Notes under the pieces: model-generated
The model's input: only the letters and a program-made list of their open reading frames with translations
What the model was told of the DNA's origin: nothing
The model's database searches: none
DNA from: Bacteroidales bacterium
GTDB taxonomy: Bacteria > Bacteroidota > Bacteroidia > Bacteroidales > UBA10428
Direction of reading: 5' to 3'
Assembly: GCA_016938095.1 (NCBI GenBank)
Contig: JAFGVG010000071.1
Span: forward strand, 1-5,720
Length of the DNA: 5,720 nt
Part shown: positions 3,358 through 5,720 of the stretch, piece after piece
Position numbering within the stretch: position 1 is the first letter of the stretch
Layout: every line of letters starts with the position of its first letter
Position numbers and translations under genes: made by a program

Positions 3358-5720
3358 TACTGCAGCTTCACCAGCTCTTTGAACAGGGTTTTGTTTGCGT
3401 TTATCTTCTGTTCATTACCATAGACGCATACGACCTGCTGCTCAAGAATTTTGTCAATTTCATCGCTCATACTTCTGATATCAGCGTCTGATGTAGCCAA
3501 CACTTCGTCTCGTTCGCGCTGAATATCCTCCCTGGTAGTCTTTTCAAAATACCTTCGGAAAGCTGTTTCACCCTTTTCCGATGGTGTTAACGGATTGTCG
3601 AGATTGGCAATAGTGCCGATAATGTAGCGCGTCATGGTGGTGGAATCAGCCTTGAAATCTTTCAGGTATGCCACTGTTCCCTTGAAATTATTAAGGGTCT
3701 CTGATAGATTGGGATCGCGATACGAAGCAAAATAGCACGAACCAGTGTAGCTGAAGGTTGCAAAGCCGCCATAGGCACCACCAATAACCCTCACCTGGTT
3801 CTGCAGCCAGTCGGTAGAGACTACCTGGTTTAGTACATACCATTTGCCATTCCAGCCGATATCCAGCTTGTTCATGTCGTATCCCTGCAACACGTATTGC
3901 ACTTTCGAAGTCGACAATATCCCTTCGTTAAGTGCTGCGGGTTTTAGCTCCCAGGTCTTCAGTGCAATGTCTTTATGGCCGAGGGAAGATGCGAAAGCCT
4001 CAAATTTACCGGCATAGGTTTTGAAATCGCCATCTTCGCAGGTAATGCCGGCAATCATATTGTCAGCCGAGAACAAAGCCTCGTATACCTGTTTAAGGTC
4101 ATCTATCACCTTGCCGGGATTGTCATTAAAGGCATTAGTCAGATTTGTCACAAACCAGTAATAATCGAGCCCGCGGGTTTTCTCGGTAAACACGCCACGA
4201 CGGGAATAATACGATTCGAGCCTGTTGACGGCAACACCAAATCCGTTTTGGTTAACGTTTGACTCGAGTTGCGACTGGTGCCGGCGGAGCAGCTCGTACA
4301 GGCGGTCCTTGTTATCGAGCATTGTATGGTTGATAATTACATCGAGCAGCGAGAAAGCCGTGTCGAGTTTTTCAACCGTTGTTTTCAGGGTAACCCTTAG
4401 GCGGGGGGTCAACTGGTTGTCATCGCGCTGGGGCAGAAAAGCAGCCACGCTTGTGCCAAAACCACCTGTATTGATGTTAAGCGCTTTATCGAGTTGTTCG
4501 TAGGTATAGTTTCCGGCATCCATCTTCCCCAACAATCGGGTAAGCAATGAAGCATACGGAAGCTGTTCTTCGGTCAACACCCGCAGGTCGAACCAGTAAT
4601 TCATATAGACTATGCGGTTGGTAAAGTCATCAAAATGAAGGTGGGGAATATCTGCAACTTTTTGTTCAGTTGGTTCATACCACATAGCCTCGCTGTTAAT
4701 GTCGGCAAGTTTCAGCATGGGAATGGAGGCAATGGCTTCGGGACTGTCCTTTCTTTGCTGGTGAGCAATGAGTTCGGTAGTTCGGGCTATGATGCTGTCC
4801 ATTTCTGCCGGAGACAGGTTCTTTTTAATGGCTGCCAGGTCATTCCTGGTTTTCTCAGTCAGTTCTTTTTCCAGTCCGGGTTTTGGTTCATGAATCAAAA
4901 CCAGCCCATACCGGTTATCAACGAGTTCTTTCTTCATCAGGTCCTCGAGATAAGTACTGGTCAGTGCCGTTTTCAGGGTTGCCAAAGGCTTTTCATATTC
5001 AAGGGCGGCAAAAGGATTGTCGGTATAAATCCAACCTGCCAGCGAGCGCATATTATAGGTAAGACCTTTCTGTGCATCATTTCCTTCGCGTAACCTGAAT
5101 TCCATACGGTTGATAGCACCCTCCAGGATCTCTTTATCGAGTTTAGCCGAAAAAACCTGCCGGAGCGTACTGTCAATCACAGCCCTGAATTTGTCCTTAT
5201 CTGCAGCGTTGGCATTTTGCACCACAATGGAAAAAACATTTTGCAACATGGCCTGATTGGTGGCATAGATATCCTTACCAATGCCGGCTTCGAGCATGGC
5301 TTTGCGTACCGGAGCCGACTCCTGGTTGACCAGTACGTCGGCCAGCATGTCAAGCGCCATGGTGAGCGTGGGATCTGCCCCCGAACCAATAACCCAGTTC
5401 ATAACCAGGTAAGTCTGGTGATCGGTAAGCATACCTTCCATGACAGGGTAAACCGAATGTAATTCTTTAATTTCGGAAAATGCCGGGTTAGGATTTGGTT
5501 TGGCTGGAGGCTCAGCCTTTTCGTACTTTGAAAGATATTCCTTGTCGATAAATTCAAGTTCTTTGGCCAAATCCGCATCGCCATACAAAAAGATGTAGCT
5601 GTTGCAGGGATGGTAATTTTTCTTGTGAAAAGCCAGGAAGTCCTCGTAGGTGAGTGAAGGGATAGCTGCCGGGTAGCCGCCGGATGAATAATGATAACCG
5701 TTTTCAGGAAACAAATTCCG
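3357..5720 (-). CDS. M16-family zinc metallopeptidase, presequence protease (PreP/Cym1)-like, N-terminus missing
   Basis: Family members are clamshell zinc proteases that degrade short peptides such as cleaved targeting sequences. The gene runs off the right edge; 787 codons are present of an expected ~970-1000, so roughly the first 200 residues, including the HxxEH zinc motif, are not visible. The frame continues to 5720 (R-N-L…), so the TTG at 5712-5714 is an internal Leu codon. Numbering from the edge, LFPENGYHYSSGGYPAAIP (3-21) and FHKKNYHPCNSYIFLYGDAD (31-50) end the first M16 domain as in PreP. Residues ~105-280 form the second domain. A helical linker at ~283-340 (LSPAEMDSII…IPMLKLADI) is the M16C-associated hairpin. 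The two C-terminal domains end with VRVIGGAYGGF and SYRDPNL; Arg644 and Tyr650 align with the substrate-binding Arg/Tyr pair of PreP. The stop overlaps the next gene as TAATG. Cell location is unknown because any signal peptide is off-window. Confidence 0.93.
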   Translation of the reverse strand, partial: RNLFPENGYHYSSGGYPAAIPSLTYEDFLAFHKKNYHPCNSYIFLYGDADLAKELEFIDKEYLSKYEKAEPPAKPNPNPAFSEIKELHSVYPVMEGMLTDHQTYLVMNWVIGSGADPTLTMALDMLADVLVNQESAPVRKAMLEAGIGKDIYATNQAMLQNVFSIVVQNANAADKDKFRAVIDSTLRQVFSAKLDKEILEGAINRMEFRLREGNDAQKGLTYNMRSLAGWIYTDNPFAALEYEKPLATLKTALTSTYLEDLMKKELVDNRYGLVLIHEPKPGLEKELTEKTRNDLAAIKKNLSPAEMDSIIARTTELIAHQQRKDSPEAIASIPMLKLADINSEAMWYEPTEQKVADIPHLHFDDFTNRIVYMNYWFDLRVLTEEQLPYASLLTRLLGKMDAGNYTYEQLDKALNINTGGFGTSVAAFLPQRDDNQLTPRLRVTLKTTVEKLDTAFSLLDVIINHTMLDNKDRLYELLRRHQSQLESNVNQNGFGVAVNRLESYYSRRGVFTEKTRGLDYYWFVTNLTNAFNDNPGKVIDDLKQVYEALFSADNMIAGITCEDGDFKTYAGKFEAFASSLGHKDIALKTWELKPAALNEGILSTSKVQYVLQGYDMNKLDIGWNGKWYVLNQVVSTDWLQNQVRVIGGAYGGFATFSYTGSCYFASYRDPNLSETLNNFKGTVAYLKDFKADSTTMTRYIIGTIANLDNPLTPSEKGETAFRRYFEKTTREDIQRERDEVLATSDADIRSMSDEIDKILEQQVVCVYGNEQKINANKTLFKELVKLQ

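Noticed and set aside
3073..3491. Two plus-strand open frames across the small HExxH gene and the end of the peptidase gene
   Set aside because: Both are antisense to minus-strand genes with recognisable motifs, and neither shows a conserved pattern.
4635..5093. A 152-codon plus-strand frame inside the M16 peptidase gene
   Set aside because: It is antisense to well-conserved peptidase sequence (second domain and linker) and is rich in Phe and Gly with no recognisable domain.
5712..5714. TTG as the start codon of the M16 peptidase
   Set aside because: The frame remains open to the window edge and the preceding residues (R-N) with L-F-P match the internal PreP sequence. The true start is outside the window.

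Overview
This 5.7 kb window reads as ordinary chromosomal DNA from a member of the Bacteroidota, probably Bacteroidales-like. The clues are a perfect TAnnTTTG-type -7 promoter element ahead of one gene, start codons without clear Shine-Dalgarno sequences, and a small NHExIHxxQQ protein of a kind I recall from this phylum. The genus cannot be named from the sequence. I see no tRNA, rRNA, CRISPR array, insertion sequence, integrase or phage gene.

Layout, left to right. Bases 3-68 hold the last codons of a plus-strand membrane protein. A 206-bp non-coding stretch with two small inverted repeats follows. Next come three separate plus-strand genes: an NAD(P)-dependent D-2-hydroxyacid dehydrogenase (275-1252), a single-span membrane protein of unknown function (1344-1952), and a family 9 glycosyltransferase of the ADP-heptose:LPS heptosyltransferase type (2033-3028), the last behind a recognisable promoter. 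The right half is on the minus strand. A large M16-family zinc peptidase related to presequence protease (PreP/Cym1) enters from the right edge without its N-terminus and catalytic HxxEH region, and runs to 3357. Its stop codon overlaps, as TAATG, the start of a 112-residue protein (3019-3357) that carries an HExxH motif next to a hydrophobic helix.

How the genes relate. The M16 peptidase and the small HExxH protein are almost certainly co-transcribed and probably translationally coupled. Their shared function, if any, is not established. The glycosyltransferase and the HExxH gene converge and overlap by 10 bp at their 3' ends, so no terminator fits between them. The plus-strand genes have gaps of 80-91 bp and unrelated predicted roles, so they look like housekeeping or envelope genes placed side by side, not a pathway. 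I do not see a convincing new multi-gene system. The most noteworthy item is the compact HExxH protein coupled to the peptidase.
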